The position numbers and the translations under genes are program-made. The notes beneath the pieces are model-generated. The model saw only the letters and a list, made by a program, of their open reading frames with translations. It made no database searches and was not told where the DNA came from. Shown piece after piece: positions 63,181-64,000 of a stretch of DNA of 64,000 nucleotides. The DNA comes from Dyadobacter alkalitolerans DSM 23607. GTDB taxonomy: Bacteria > Bacteroidota > Bacteroidia > Cytophagales > Spirosomataceae. The number at the start of each line of letters is the position of its first letter. Position 1 is the stretch's first letter. The stretch is taken from the NCBI RefSeq assembly GCF_000428845.1, contig NZ_AUAS01000006.1, positions 310,001 to 374,000 of the forward strand. Direction: 5' to 3'.

Positions 63181-63205
63181 TTGAGATCACAAATTGTGAT
63201 CTCAA
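63181..63205 (+). terminator. 25-bp perfect palindrome after the methyltransferase gene
   Basis: TTGAGATCACAA-A-TTGTGATCTCAA is perfectly symmetrical over 12+1+12 bases. It begins 13 bp after the stop, with T-run upstream (63175-63182) and GTTTT downstream. It can act as a terminator hairpin, or the perfect dyad could be a regulator site. Confidence 0.55.
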
Positions 63206-63239
63206 GTTTTCAGCGAAAGCTCAGCTATTTATTATGCCC

Positions 63240-64000
63240 TTACTCCCGCCAGCCGAAAATATTTAGCTGTAAATCCATTACGTCGTTGCCTCGGTAGCGG
63301 TAGTTGGTGAAGGGTTTGAGGCGGTGCTGATTGGTGTCGATGTAATAACGGAAGTTGTTTTCTTCGAAGATGCGGATGATTTCTGCCAGTCCCTGCGGAT
63401 TGCCAATGTAGGAGTGGAATTCGACAAAAAGATTCTGAACATGGCTCAGGGCGTCGCGGCAGTCGTTGAGCACTTCTTTCTCAGCGCCTTCAATGTCTAT
63501 TTTAAGAAAATCAATGTGCTTTTCGGCCAGGAGAAAGTCCTTTAAACGGATTGAAGCGATTTTTTTCTTTTCAGCATTGGAATAAATGGAGGAAGAATCT
63601 GCCGATTCGCTCCCAAACCAAATGCCCTGATCATCCATCCAGACGGCCTTATCAATGATCTTAACATCATTAATGTTATTATTCCTCAGGTTATCGCGAA
63701 GTAATGTTGCGATTTCAGGCTCTGCTTCGAAGGCCGTAATGCGTGATTTTGGAAAAAGCTTTTTGAAATATAAAACACTCATCCCCACATTGGCACCACA
63801 ATCGAAAATGACCGGCTCTGGATTTTTTGATTCAAAATAATAGAACTCATCAGCAAAAATCTCCTTATGCTGCCAGAGGAATGACATTGTGTCGGGCACC
63901 ATCAGTTTTGAATTTCCAAATTCAACCTGCGTCCGCGTATGCCTGCGACTGTTGCCATATTTCAATAGCAGACCCATAAACTCACGGTTGGTTGAGGTCC
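63240..64000 (-). CDS. FkbM family methyltransferase (N-terminus outside window)
   Basis: At least 245 residues are visible from Met at 63977, but the frame stays open to base 64000, and residues STNREF before that Met read as coding, so the true start is probably beyond the window. Motifs: VIFDCGANVGMSVLYFKKLFP (SAM motif I), AFEAEPEIATLLRDNLRNN, and FLKIDIEGAEKEVL, the signature of FkbM O-methyltransferases. Likely methylates a hydroxyl on a surface-glycan sugar. End of the glycan cluster in this window. Confidence 0.87.
   Translation of the reverse strand, partial: TSTNREFMGLLLKYGNSRRHTRTQVEFGNSKLMVPDTMSFLWQHKEIFADEFYYFESKNPEPVIFDCGANVGMSVLYFKKLFPKSRITAFEAEPEIATLLRDNLRNNNINDVKIIDKAVWMDDQGIWFGSESADSSSIYSNAEKKKIASIRLKDFLLAEKHIDFLKIDIEGAEKEVLNDCRDALSHVQNLFVEFHSYIGNPQGLAEIIRIFEENNFRYYIDTNQHRLKPFTNYRYRGNDVMDLQLNIFGWRE

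Noticed and set aside
1..64000. Apparent abundance of TTAATGC/GCATTAA words across the window
   Set aside because: By eye they seem frequent on both strands, but I could not count or correct for codon use, so no claim is made; a k-mer count against a shuffled-codon model would decide.
1..64000. tRNA, rRNA, CRISPR, insertion sequence or prophage
   Set aside because: Read through all intergenic regions; no T-loop-like sequence, spaced repeats, transposase or integrase was found.

Overview
This window reads as a chromosomal segment of a member of the Bacteroidota, most likely order Cytophagales and probably Dyadobacter or a close relative. That assignment is an inference. It rests on two SusC/SusD pairs, a DUF4249 plus TonB-receptor pair, a type IX secretion plug protein, DUF3276, DUF5723 and PorT-type proteins, promoters of the Bacteroidota form TTTG-N18..20-TAnnTTTG, and coding sequence of moderate GC. 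I see no rRNA, tRNA, CRISPR array, phage or insertion sequence.

Layout. 1-7.6 kb: the tail of a VCBS/FG-GAP protein overlaps a vanadium-haloperoxidase-like lipoprotein. Then come a patatin and metallo-beta-lactamase-fold pair, an exported FAD oxidoreductase, a threonine aldolase, and small conserved proteins (DUF1398, DUF421 with a zinc ribbon, and a protein usually mislabelled as PRPP synthetase). 7.8-13.4 kb: an M3 dipeptidyl carboxypeptidase, a TonB receptor and a DUF4249 lipoprotein form one co-directional block. 13.5-19 kb: a lipoprotein gene split by an in-frame amber codon, an SMP-30/gluconolactonase-like protein, a decayed HEPN gene in front of its small partner gene, a GH18 chitinase-like lipoprotein, a Tat-exported Gfo/Idh/MocA oxidoreductase and a small secreted protein with a strong terminator. 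19-25.5 kb: a sugar or uronate catabolic operon (AraC regulator, then GH88-like hydrolase, TIM-barrel isomerase, Gfo/Idh/MocA dehydrogenase, SDR reductase and MFS permease), with a promoter and a terminator visible.

25.6-48 kb is mostly housekeeping: an MsbA-type ABC exporter, class A PBP, MsrB, a DUF5723 protein, a circularly permuted ATP-grasp with a COG4947-type esterase, PheS, a stand-alone LytTR regulator, RadA, DUF58, RlpA, DUF3276, YchF, the T9SS plug, a Uma2 nuclease-like protein, an ABC-F ATPase and a Met8-type siroheme protein. 48-60 kb holds two convergent SusC/SusD systems separated by a shared bidirectional terminator. The first carries a secreted zinc metallopeptidase (Peptidase_Mx1) and a DUF4302 lipoprotein, which suggests it handles protein or peptide rather than glycan. 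60-64 kb is the edge of a surface-glycan cluster (GT2, GT4, SAM methyltransferase, FkbM methyltransferase), and its last gene runs off the window.

The most unusual points are the truncated HEPN gene kept behind an intact promoter, the single-stop lipoprotein gene whose frame stays open across the stop, the ATP-grasp/esterase pair without its usual companions, and the DUF421 protein with a C-terminal zinc ribbon.
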